Shown: one piece after another, positions 47,862 to 58,636 of the stretch
How positions within the stretch are numbered: the first letter of the stretch is position 1
Layout: every line of letters starts with the position of its first letter
From: Thelonectria olida
Lineage: Eukaryota; Ascomycota; Sordariomycetes; Hypocreales; Nectriaceae
Length of the DNA stretch: 64,000 nt
NCBI GenBank assembly: GCA_020736575.1
Contig: JAGPYM010000007.1
Location: forward strand, 248,001 to 312,000
Reading direction: 5' to 3'
Notes under the pieces: model-generated
Databases searched by the model: none
Told to the model about the DNA's origin: nothing
What the model saw: the letters and a program-made list of their open reading frames with translations, nothing else
Made by a program: the position numbers and the translations under genes

Positions 47862-50510
47862 TGTTGCGAGAATCCGGTGCAATCTTTCAATAGATGAGAG
47901 TAGTAATGATGTTGCAAAAGAGGCCGATGTGTGAAAGTAAAGTGTTCTTTCAGAAGAGAATTTATCTCAAATGACCTCGTGACGTGATGACCACGGCTCC
48001 GGAATGCAAGGGTCCAATGATGACAGCAACGAATTAAGGCTCTTGGCGGACGTTATAAATCGGTAATCGACAAAGACAAAGTTGAAGGGAGGATGCGTGA
48101 GTTGACTCGAGAGCAATCATGAACCGGTCGAGCGGGCGATAGTAGTAAAACTAAAATGGTAGAGTGGAGATTTGTTACAGTGCTCGTCGGTGAGAAGGCA
48201 GTCGAAGGCAATTCAGTCAATGTTGTATGTAGATCAATGTCGATTGGTGCCAGCAGTAGTCATGTGTAATCGTGGTCGTGTTTGTTGCCCTTTGTCGTCG
48301 AGACGGTAAAGTGTTGTCGATTGAGTGGAGAGTTGAATTGGCGGCGGCACTGGCAGAGTGGAGAGTTAAGTTGTATAGATGGTTGTGTAAGAGTGAAGCT
48401 CAACGTCGACCACGATCCCAGGGATTTGTTTGGAGCAAACGCCCAAGTTCCCCAAGGGAGAGCGGTAGATGTTCAGTCACAGCAAAAGGCGATGACAATC
48501 GAAGAGTTCGAAGCCAAGGGGACGGGAATCCGGGGGCGGCAGGTGGGGGGGTGGGTGGTTATTATATTCTCATGGCTAGTCTAGCTGAGGGCTCTGTCGT
48601 CGTAGGGGGCGAAGGACGGAGTTTGGGTCAAGAGACAGGGCAAGTCTTTTGGTGGAGGGGAGGGTGTGGGTGTGACGCCTTCGTCGAGGGGCGTAATGCG
48701 TGCTTGCGAAGGAAGGGTGTCGATGGTGTCCAAGGGGACTGCAGCCACGCCAAACCAGACAAAAGAGAGAGAGGGTGAACCTAGTAGGTCCTGTGCAGAG
48801 TGCATGGTCGCCATCGAAGACCCGGATTTTGGATAGCGGCATGGGCGGAGAACGGCCCTACGCCAGACGTGGTAAGGACGGAGACAGGTACCGTACGGAG
48901 TCTGGAGGTGGGCACCGTGGCATGGATGGATGGTTTTTTTTCTGTGAATGCCAAGCTTGATCTTTGTGCTGGTGCTCGCGAGTGAGAGTGCAGAGAGCCA
49001 TTCGGAGCTGCATGTATTTTCAGAGGCAGTCAGCCGCCTTCATTCTTCTCGGTCGCGGCCATCCCCTTAGAAAAAAACGTCGTAGACAAAACGGAAGAGA
49101 CGTTGACTTGGAAAGAGTGGGCAGGGCAAATCCAAGCGAGAGCAAGAAACAGAATGAAAGCCCTCCTCCTCTCTCCACTGCTGCAAGTGGGGATACACCG
49201 CAGAGACAGCTGTGAGCGTATCGGTTTCTGGTGGGGATGCCGGCCTGGAAGTGGAAATGGAATCAACATCGTGGATAAAGTACCAGCCCCTTCTCTGAAG
49301 GTACCGTGAGGGCTAACCTCTTGCGCTTCCGTAAGTTGTGTACTTTGCGTATGGAGTGCTCGACTTTGTGAAAAGCCCTTTTCCCCTCTCCTCTTCTTGC
49401 TCCTCCTCTCTTGGTCGTCTCTCCACCTCACGGCGACAAAGACTCCTCAACTGTGCCACCCCCAGAGCGGAACCCGTTGACCAGGACCAACCGCGCCCTG
49501 GCTGGCTGCAGATGACGATGCCCATGCGCTGGGGATATACCTGCAGAACTGATGATTGACATTGGTGAATGCCCCCTGCCCTCTTTCATCCTCTCGCTCG
49601 CCGTCTCCAGTCGCCTGTCTTCCTTGTCTGTCCCTCGTCATCACCGCACCCCAACAGGAAACAACCACAGGTCGCCGGACGCCGGAGACGCCAAGCAAAT
49701 CCAGATGCACCTCTCCTCTTCTGGGGTCGATGGTCTGGGGCTGGCACGCAAAGCACGTTTCAATCGTCCGGCCCCGGGTTTGCGCCCATGCGTGAGGATG
49801 GAAGCGAAAACCCACGACATGGCCTTGGACCTGGTTGGCCACAACTCACCATTCTTCTCTCCTCATGGCTTGCTGATGGCTCATGCGTTATTCAGCCTTC
49901 AACCTTTTCGACGAGTTAAACCACGCCCATCTTCCCCTCTCTCTGAGTCCCTGGGGTAGCCTGGGCCATCGACGCCTCCCCCTCCTTTCGCTGCCCCGGC
50001 TCCACGCGAGCCATGCATCCTTCAAGTCGTCGTCGCCACACCACTGGCACATAAACTCGGGATTCAGCACAACTTCCTCCAACAACATTCCACCTCATCT
50101 CAGTGTCGGAGACGGCGGCCATCAGCGACGTACGACGAAAAGACGACTGTTTCCTACCCTTGCGACTTCCGTGTATGGAATCAGGCGCATGTCTGCGTGT
50201 TCTCCCATGTCTGGTTGTCGTTGATATGGCCATCGCGACATGTTCACACCACTACAAATCACCCCAATATTTTCCCCCCAAACTTGACTTAAACCGTACC
50301 CACGCCCCTCACGCCGCCCAACGCGACAGTTGATCAAGGTACGCGGCGCTAGAACTGGCAACATGACGCCTGCCCCTTGTCGTAAACGGTAAAATCAACC
50401 ATAACTAGCATCGGGGCACCTTGATAAGGGCTTCACTGTTGCTAAATGGTTGTTCACTTTCCTTCCTTAATTCGTATATCTTCAAGCTGTCCATATGATA
50501 GTTCAGGATC
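47862..50510. other. Upstream region of the CTF1-type gene, no recognised gene
   Basis: Probably the promoter and long leader of the regulator at its start, then intergenic. The open frames here are Gly/Arg/Ser-rich noise on both strands. No structural RNA is recognised. Confidence 0.5.
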
Positions 50511-51759
50511 TCACCCACTTTTATCGTGCCGTCTCGCCTCGTCTTGAATCTCGCCTTCTCCCGCCTCCCTAGACATGACCTCATCTGATCTCGCCAGTCT
50601 TTGATGCCAATCTTGACAGATCTCACTCGCATGCCTTCCTTCTGGAGGGGAAACGAGCACCCGGCTGTAGTGGACGAACCTGGCCATGTCCTCCGGGCCC
50701 TCACGAACCAAGGACAACTGCGCCCGCGCACCCCAGTTTCCATCAGAATCGACCAAGTAATCCAGCTGCTCGATTCGTTCTCGGATCCTTGTCGTCGTCT
50801 CCATCGCCTGGGGGTGGCAGTTTTCCCAAGGTCCCCCACAGTTTGTCAATAAAGTGTGGAGCGGCCAATCACTCAGCACGCAGTGGGCACTCGGATCGAG
50901 TCAGAAGCCCCGTGTCGCCAAGGGAAGGGGGTGAGGTTCCAAGGGTCAAGCACATCACGAGGCGCCGCAAAAGCAGACGCAGACCTGCGCGCTGTGGGGA
51001 TCATTCCGTCCAACGACCAGGTCCAGGATGGATACAAGTTTTTCCCAACTCCAGTCTTATTCACGCTAAGGACTGCGTGAGGAAGACTGGAAGAGCTTTC
51101 CGGTGTTGGAGCTCCTTCTCTTACAGGCGTCGAGCCTCGAGAAAGACAGCAAGGTGGATGCGGAGGTGGATACTGAAGCGCAAGACAAGGTCTTGATGGT
51201 TCACGAGTTGATAGTGCCGTGGTCCATGCCTAAGAGCCTCGATTGGCCCCAATTCTCACAGGCCATCTTGTGTCATTGTGGAATTCCCCGAGGATCCCAC
51301 TTTCCCCTCCTTGTTGAGCATCTTCAACCACAAGAAACGACACAACCACCACGATACTCCAAAGTGATGTGATGCAAGTCGATATCCCAATATCATTGAG
51401 GTCGAGACCCTTAGCCGCTAGTGCCTTTAGTCCGGCGAAGAAGCCTCGCGGACAGGTGGAACATTCACTTGCAGGATCGTGCGCGTGCCAATCAGACGTC
51501 GTTGCACTCGCCTCAATCCAGCGCCTCGACCAATCGCGGAGATTACTCGGCAAAGTTCGGTTATGTTGAGTCTCGAGGCAAAAGAAAAGCCTGACTGAAA
51601 GGTGGCCAACAATCCCCATCGGACGAATCAAAGTGCGAGGAAATCTCTGTTGTCGTCGCCCAGACGCTTACGAAATGCGTCAGTAGGGCGTGGAGGCTTG
51701 GGGCTTGAGGGGCGTAACCTTGAGAGTTGGAGCTTCGGTTGAGGTGTGAGACTTGTCAT
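50511..51759 (-). CDS. Putative five-exon gene of unknown family
   Basis: I do not recognise this protein. Minus-strand exons 51759-51672, 51594-51260, 51191-51125, 51055-50959 and 50871-50511 join in phase (GT-AG introns of 77, 68, 69 and 87 nt) to 315 residues. What looks protein-like is composition: exon 2 has CSTCPRGFFAGLKALAAKGL, and IGISTCITSLWSIVVVVSFL as a hydrophobic segment. Exon 4 has WEKLVSILDLVVGRNDPHSA. Exon 5 is Asp/Glu-rich with RIRERIEQLDYLVDSDGNWG and EGPEDMARFVHYSRV. Some junctions were chosen to keep the frame, so parts may be wrong. The last exon could instead splice at a GTGAG near 50650 into another frame ending at 50405. It may also be a decaying gene. Confidence 0.38.
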
Positions 51760-54700
51760 CTCGATTTTGCTGTTTCTGTTCAACGGTGCATGTTGTTGCG
51801 GGAGGCTCCGGGACGCCAGAAACCTTAGATGGATTAGCCAGTGGTAAAAGGCGTTATTAACAAAGTCGTTTCTCATTACCTTGACTCATCGGAGTGTGAG
51901 TAGGAAAGGGTTGTGCAACTCGGAGCAACTCGAGGAGTTGTGAAGTTGCGGACCTAGATACAGTACGTACCGCACACACACGCATGCAGTTTATCGGAGT
52001 TCAAAACTAGAAAGCACCTCAGTCGGCGACTCAACTAATCCCGGATACGAAAAAAGAAGGAGCTCATCCTGCAACTTCTCTTGTTATTACGAACGCGGTA
52101 CTATAGAGTGAAGTTGTGAATCTGTTGGCTCCTTCTTGTTGTGAATTCTGAAACGACTACTGAGGAAAGGACAACACATCAAATATCTACTTAAGTACCT
52201 ACCGGAGTAAGAACCTGAGGCAGGTAGAAAGAGAAAGCGCTTTAGTTAACAAGTATCTCGTACCTTCCCAACAAGACAAGGCCACACAAGATATTATTAA
52301 AAATGATACAGTCATCAATCGCTCACGAGGTTGAGCAAATTCCACCTGCGTCTCCACCCCCATCTCCTCGATCCCACATCATCATCTTGACTTGACACAC
52401 GCCGCTTGAAAATCTGTCATAACTGACACCCGCGCCTCCCGTTGCTTCAGCTCTTATTGCTGTCCGTTCGTACTCTGTACCCCGACAGTCCCCTCTCTTC
52501 CTGTGACCGTTTGAGTTGCCTTCTACCGTTGTTGGGCCCTGTCCTCGTCAATCTCAGCCAAGCCTCAAGTTCGACTCGGGCTACCTCCTTGCGCCACCGG
52601 AACTCAAGTTTGCAGTGCGTGCAATTAGTTCAGCACTGGTGATCGACCATCACTCACCGCTCCAAGTGTCAATTGATTCATTCTCACCGTCTTCTCGCGG
52701 AGAGGACATCGCAGCGTATGAACTACAAAGCACGGCCCAACTTAAGCTAAGATAGCCAGCATGACCAAGGCAAACGAACTTCTCCCTCAGGGCTAATTCA
52801 TCACCCTCACGATGCCACAATAATGCACCTCAATCACCGAAACCAGGCCCCCAGCCCAGCCTCAGCGGAGCCCAGACCACGGTGGGGGCCCGGGCCCGGT
52901 GCGGGGCTTTCTCTCCTCTCAAACGTCTCTGCCCTCCATCGGCCACGTACCGAGCCCTGCCCGTCGATGATGCCGCAATGCGGTGTGAGCGGGGCGGAAT
53001 TGAACGTCCGGTCAACTTCCTGGGAGACCCCTTCCGTCCCCTGTCACTCAGGGTGGGCTCTTGTGCTTCAAGTGGACTTTGAAATCCAGTCCCAGACATC
53101 TAAAATTACTCCTTCTCAAGCCCGATCCTCCACTAATGTCGTTGAATACTTTTTCCCATGGGGTCCGGGTGGGCCTTTTCCGTCGCCTGCGTATTGTGCC
53201 AGGTCAAGCGCGTCGGCATGCATTACGGAGGCTTCATGAGTGATGACCCTGACGGTTGAGTTCTTTATTTCTAGGGATTGGGTTTATTCCCGTCGGTGAG
53301 GACCGGCCAAGCCTAGGCAAGCTCGAGAGAGATGTTTGCACAAGGACGGACGCTTCAGATGGAATCGGAACGTTCCGCGTCTTCCGAATCAGCTGGGAAG
53401 GATAATGATTTGCGTCTTGATGTGGCCTCTATCAACGACACGGCGAATTATCGTGGACACAACCAGGAGGCTACTTCGATGCGACGTTAATAAAGTCGAC
53501 ATGATGAATGCAGCCAGGAGTTGTTCAGAAGATGGAGGAGGGGTGGATGATCTCCCGCCAGAGGGCGTGTTCGTGACTGAAGCCCGAATTGCATTTTAGC
53601 CACATTCAGGATGCTTGATACGCAGAGTTGGGGTGCTTGATAGACATGGCCTTTGTGATGGGCTTTCACCCGAGGCCAGCCACGCATAATAAGCGCTGTT
53701 CTCGTCAAGTCTAGAGAGGCGTATCAACAAGTCTACGTAGCAAAGACAGCTTCAGCAACGAATGGAAAGCATCAACATCAGCCGATACTTGTTTCCTCGG
53801 CTGCTCTGGGCAGGAAAGGTCGTCAATTGGCCTCTCCGCACCATCAGGATTTTGCGGAGGATCAGACTTGCGTCGTCAGTCGCATCAGATCGAAACTTTC
53901 TTTGTTTGCTTCAGACAGGCACACTCTGACTAACAGGAAGAGGAGACGCTGGGGGTCTAATCCACCCCCAGATAATTCCCAGGAACACCTGGAGTTGTAC
54001 TTCATGCAGTACGATACGTCCTGTGGCAATCTTGCGAAATGCCACAATGCAACACAGAGGCAACGACAGGGCATGGTGAGTTTTAGCTGTGGCTGACGGT
54101 GCAGGACCGGAACGTTGTTGCATCCGGAGCCCAGCGGAGCCCTCTGACTGGCCACGTTCCCGCATGCTGGCGGCGCGGCAGAGGCACGGCAGAGGCACGG
54201 CAGAGGGCTCGGCTGTTGTCCAGACTCGTCCGGGGTCAGACACTCAGGCTTCACAGCTGGGATTCCAAGAAAAGCAATGCCGGGACTGATGGCTGATACG
54301 CAGACCAATGCCTCTGCATACGAAGGTCTGTACATATGTACGAACATGCATTCATCCCAAACGCCACGAGCGTGTCTGCATCCGTCAGTTGTCATGGATG
54401 CTTCTTCACGGCGCCTCGCATCCAAGCGTCAAGACCCCATTCCCGAGCGCTCCGGGCCCCAATCCCGACTTTCGGGGCCGGCCTCCCGGGATGACGGACC
54501 CCACCGACACCAACTCATGCCCCATGCGCGCACACGCTCTTACGAATAGTTTGGCAGCAAAGCCACTGACTTTCTCAACCACCAAAAGCGCCCTGACGAT
54601 ATGCGCTTGCTTGGCTCACAGCATTTCTCGAGAAAAAGAACAAGTCATAACCACGACCCTTGCTCAACCATCGACTCATCCACCCACCCTCGCCCTCCGT

Positions 54701-55137
54701 CCAATGGCATCAGGCTCGTTTCGCTTGACCCAAATATGTCTCATCCACCCCCTCAATTTTAGGAGTTTGCCAAACAATTGCCTCAACCACATTCGCTCCC
54801 CCAGATTAAAATCCCCCGGTCCGGTCCTCCCCAGACCCACATATGCTCCAACTCGGCCCCGAGCTTTCCTGCGAAAATCCGCTCGGCTACCGACGCGCAT
54901 TCGCGGCTGTTCCACCCCGTCTTACCACATTGTGCCCGAGCAACAAAAACCACCTCCCCCCCATCGCCCTCGCTCGCGCGTGGGTCACCCCTCTCCTTGC
55001 GAGATCTGAAGATTGACCCCTTGAGCTTCGTCTGAAGATTTCGTCATGGGTTGCCTGGGCCCAATCTGGCTCGTGCCCGTGGTTACTTCGACAGAAGCTC
55101 GACGGTCTCTCATCGACAGCATAGCATCAACAACACC
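51760..55137. other. Intergenic, no recognised gene
   Basis: No family-like frame. The region 52850-52920 is GC-rich with GGGCCCGGGCCC. At 54175-54208 an 11-bp GGCAGAGGCAC word is repeated about 2.5 times. The + frame 54308-55009 is Pro/Ser/Arg-rich and unsupported. Confidence 0.5.
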
Positions 55138-56040
55138 ATGCAAACTATCCCCACGTCACGCAACAGCAAGGCTGTCTGCTTGCCCTGGCAAGGTATGAGC
55201 CACCGAGGCCTTCTCTCATCTCCATGTCACTCCCTGCCTGCCTCGATGACCTATGGGCTCGCCTCCATCCCTTCCCCTAATGATCAATAACCAAGGGATA
55301 TCAAACCCAACAACTCCAAGAACCGCGTCTTTGCTCTTCGCACTACCGAAAACGCCGGCTCACTCATCTCCGAACTGGCCGGCATAACCTTCTCGAATGA
55401 GATCCGCGGACACTTTCCCGAATCATGACCAGTCATGTGATCGACCAGGTCGCCAAATCATGTATTCCAAGACGACTTCAGAAGAGAGAACCGCCATCTG
55501 TCGACGAAGAGAAGAAGATGCCTCGAAGGCAACATCAGTCTTGTGGATCGACTTCACCATCATGACTACTATGTATGGCGCATCCAGAACATCACCTCAT
55601 CACATCACATGAGAACAACGGAACAATTGGTAAGGTTGAATACTGTGTTCAACAATCTCTTCCAGTAGGTAGGTCTTTCACCACCTCCTTTTATCCAACT
55701 CTATGCCGACAATGCTACACCCAAAGTAATTAAATAGCCGTTAACCCATGACGCAGATATGAAACGCAAAAACGCCCAGCATGGGCCCGCTCAGCAGACT
55801 TCCCATGGCCAGCCACCAAAGTGCATGGCACAGCATGAGCAGGTTATCAAGATGATTGGCGAGGGAGACGATCGTTGCCAGGAAACCAGAGGCAAGTCCC
55901 TCATGTCTCTCAACTGTGGTCATCTCAAAACGCCCAATTGCTGCTTTCCGCAAGCGCGGTCACTCATCAGAAGTGTTGGGTACCCTCATTTCCCCATCCG
56001 CCGTCGCACAAAAGCACGAGTGTGTTAGACGAGGAGTCTT
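55138..56040 (+). other. Weak coding-like traces, possible short gene or remnant
   Basis: Several short + strand fragments look protein-like but lie in different frames: 55289-55428 (IKPNNSKNRVFALRTTENAG...), 55518-55665 (CLEGNISLVDRLHHHDYYVW...) and 55759-56028 (MKRKNAQHGPAQQTSHGQPP...). A donor-like GGTATGAG at 55192 and an acceptor-like GACGCAG before 55757 exist, but no consistent spliced frame could be built. A 60-codon hydrophobic frame also lies on the minus strand at 55741-55923. Treat as unresolved. Confidence 0.2.
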
Positions 56041-58230
56041 CTACAACTGGGACTTGGTGGCATCGGCGAAGCTGAGAGGCTCGTAGATGTGTTGCTTGAT
56101 GAAGGTGGTGAGGGCAACATCACCCCACTCCTCCCACTCAGCCCACTGGGATTCGGGGAGTTCTGACACACCACCACGACGGGCAGCCTTCATCACCTCA
56201 CGGGCAACGACAACGCTGGCATCACGGACGCGCTCAATGCGGGGGTAGATGAGGCCCTTCTGGATCTCGTCGGAGTTGAGCGAGCCAGCGAGGGCAGCAG
56301 CAGAGGTGTACACCATCTCGTCGGTGACACGAGAAGCCTTTGCAAGGATGGCACCAAGACCAAGACCGGGGAAAACGTAAACGTTGTTACCCTGGTTGGG
56401 GTGGTAAATGGTGGCAGGCTCATCACCGAACTTGGCCTTGACAGGGTTGAAGGGAGAACCCGAGGCAAAGAGAACACTACCCTCAGTCCATTGGATGGCC
56501 TGCTCGAAAGTGCACTCGGCCTTGGTCAGGGGGTTGCTAAGGGGGAAGAGAATGGGACGGCGACCGATGCCACCCTCCTCAACAGAGTCCTTGAGAGCAC
56601 GGACAACGTTCTCGGTGAAGACACCGAAGGTGGCAGTCAGACCAACAAGAGCGCTGGGCTTGACGTACTCAATGACCTCCTCAAGAGTACGGAACTGCTC
56701 GCCGTTGTTGTCGGTACGGGCAAAGTACTTCTTGTGCTCGGCAAGACGGTCACCTCGGTCCTTGGTAACAAGACCCTTGGTGTCGACAAGCCAGAACTTG
56801 TCACGAGCGGCCTCCTCAGTCAGACCACGACGAGTGTAGTACTCAACGAGCTGCTTGGCAACACCAACACCGGCAGAACCGGCGCCCATGAAGACCAGGC
56901 GCTGCTCCTCCAGGGGCACACCAGAGAGATCTACGGCACCGATATAACTAATCATTTGTTAGTTCCTGTACCAAGTGGTAGAGGGTCATTGTGGAAGCGT
57001 GCTTACCCTGCCAGGACGACTGCACCAGTTCCCTGGATATCATCGTTCTTAGATATAGGTTAGCCAATCAATTTTTTTACTCTCATCTCACATCTTCACT
57101 TACAAAGCACTTGTACTTGTTGCGGTATCGCTCAAGGTAGTCAAAGGCCTTCTGGCTCTCGAAATCCTCAAACTGGACCACCATGTCGGGGAAGACATCA
57201 TGGACGGCCTCCATGAAATCATCCATGAACCCCTGCTGCTCCTCGAAAGAGGGGCGCTTCTGGCGCAGACCCAGGTAGAAGGGGTCATTGAGGTTATCCT
57301 CGTTGTTGGTACCACAGTCCAAAACAATGGGGAGAGTCTTGTCGGGGTGGATACCGGCAGCGCCAGTGTAGAGGGAGAGCTTGCCGATCTAGAATGTGGG
57401 GTTAGCAACATTGACTTGCAGCAGATTCGCGGGGTCTTCTTACCGAGATACCAACACCGTTGATACCCAGATCACCAAGACCGAGAATACGAGAACCATC
57501 AGTCACGACGCAGATCTCGGGGTTCTTGGTGGGCCAGTTCTGGAGCATGGTGCGGATCGACTTGCGCTGCTTAATGGAGATGTACAGAGCCTCGGGGCGA
57601 GTGTAGATGCTCGAGTACTGCAGGCAGACATCACCAATGGTGGGGGTGTAGACGAGGGGCATGAGATCACGCATGTTATCCATGAGCAGACGGTAGAACA
57701 GGTCAATGTTCTGGTCCTTGATGGATGACAAGTACAGGTACTTGTCGATACCGGTCTGACGACTATGGATCATCTTCATCGCTCGGGCGCATTGGGTCTG
57801 GAAGCTCTCCATGGTGTGGGGAAGGAGGCCGGTGAGGTTCTTGGCGACACGCTCCTCGGGAGTGAAGGCGAGACCTGGAGAGGGCAAGCGCCCGCGACGT
57901 CAGCAATGTTCATCGTTGTATAGGTGAGGTGTGAGGAGCTTGGTCATGTCGCTTTTGCGCCATGCTCGACAGCAAAGACGACGATAAAGGTACAGGATGA
58001 AGGTGCAGTCAAGAGAGTGCGCCAGGTCAATGACCAGCAGGGACAAACTCACCCTTGTTCCAGAAGGGTTCGCGAACGATTTGGTAGCCAGCGGCCTGGG
58101 ATTCGGTGAGGTATTCGGTAGGTCGTTCTTGCTTGACCTCCGCAGAGTGGTTCTGGGCATAGCCGCGGTGTTGGTCGAGGGAAGCCATCTTGATCTTGTG
58201 TTCAATGGCGGCGATGTCGATGTTGGACAT
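56041..58230 (-). CDS. mae1: NAD(P)-dependent malic enzyme
   Basis: Oxidatively decarboxylates malate to pyruvate, CO2 and NAD(P)H. Exons on the minus strand: 58230-58053, 57874-57444, 57388-57104, 57047-57007 and 56947-56041; 613 residues from this start. Seen: the malic N-domain (PLVYTPTIGDVCLQYSS, VVTDGSRILGLGDLGINGVG), the NNEDNLNDPFYLGLRQKRP block, FEDF with the metal ligands, and NDDIQGTGAVVLAG split over the 41-nt exon. The NAD-binding part has FMGAGSAGVGVAKQL, and the C-terminus has FALSNPLTKAE-like FPLSNPLTKAEC and FASGSPFNPV. Coenzyme choice cannot be told reliably. The N-terminus is uncertain: Met15 (58188) could start a cytosolic form, and an upstream frame looks like a mitochondrial leader. 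Confidence 0.94.
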
Positions 58231-58285
58231 TGGATGGGAATCTGTTAACTTGCGACTGAGAGGGCGAAGTCAGGATTAGATATAC

Positions 58286-58636
58286 TTTGCGGATGGGGGA
58301 GCAAGCAGGGGAGACGGACGATGACGGAGATGATGACCGAGGCGTGTGGATTTCAGAGCTGGCGGTGCTGTAAGGAGACGAAGACGACGCCATGGGACGG
58401 AAGAGATGGGGTGACTGAGGAGAGTAGGAATAGGAGAGACGGGGGAGCGGCAGTCGAGGGCGATTATTAGTAGTCGCCGTGACAGCGACGAGGGGGACAA
58501 CAGCAGACGAGCGGGTGAGAGCAGACGATGTTGCCGTGCGCAAGGGGCCGCTAACGTGGAAAAATCGCTTTAGGACGTTTTGGGCAGACCCGGGACCCGA
58601 AGGAGAGACGGCCTTGGTCAAGAGCGACTGGCCCAT
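58286..58636 (-). other. Possible upstream mitochondrial-leader exon of the malic enzyme gene
   Basis: An open minus-strand frame of 117 codons begins MGQSLLTKAVSPSGPGS and continues VLKRFFHVSGPLRTATSSAL, then a Ser/Pro-rich part ending ACSPIRK at a GTATATC donor. It is Arg/Ser/Ala-rich and lacks acidic residues at first, as mitochondrial presequences do. A 97-nt intron to an AAG acceptor just before Met15 (58188) would fuse it in frame with the enzyme. Branch-like CTAAT and CTGAC words lie inside. Other acceptors give a wrong phase or a 37-nt intron. Confidence 0.4.

Noticed and set aside
47862..47882. Seven extra codons before the CTF1-type start
   Set aside because: The codon at 47882 is TTG, not ATG; the first ATG in frame is at 47861.
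54308..55009. 233-codon + strand frame
   Set aside because: Pro/Ser/Arg/His-rich without acidic balance, and there is no domain or splice context.
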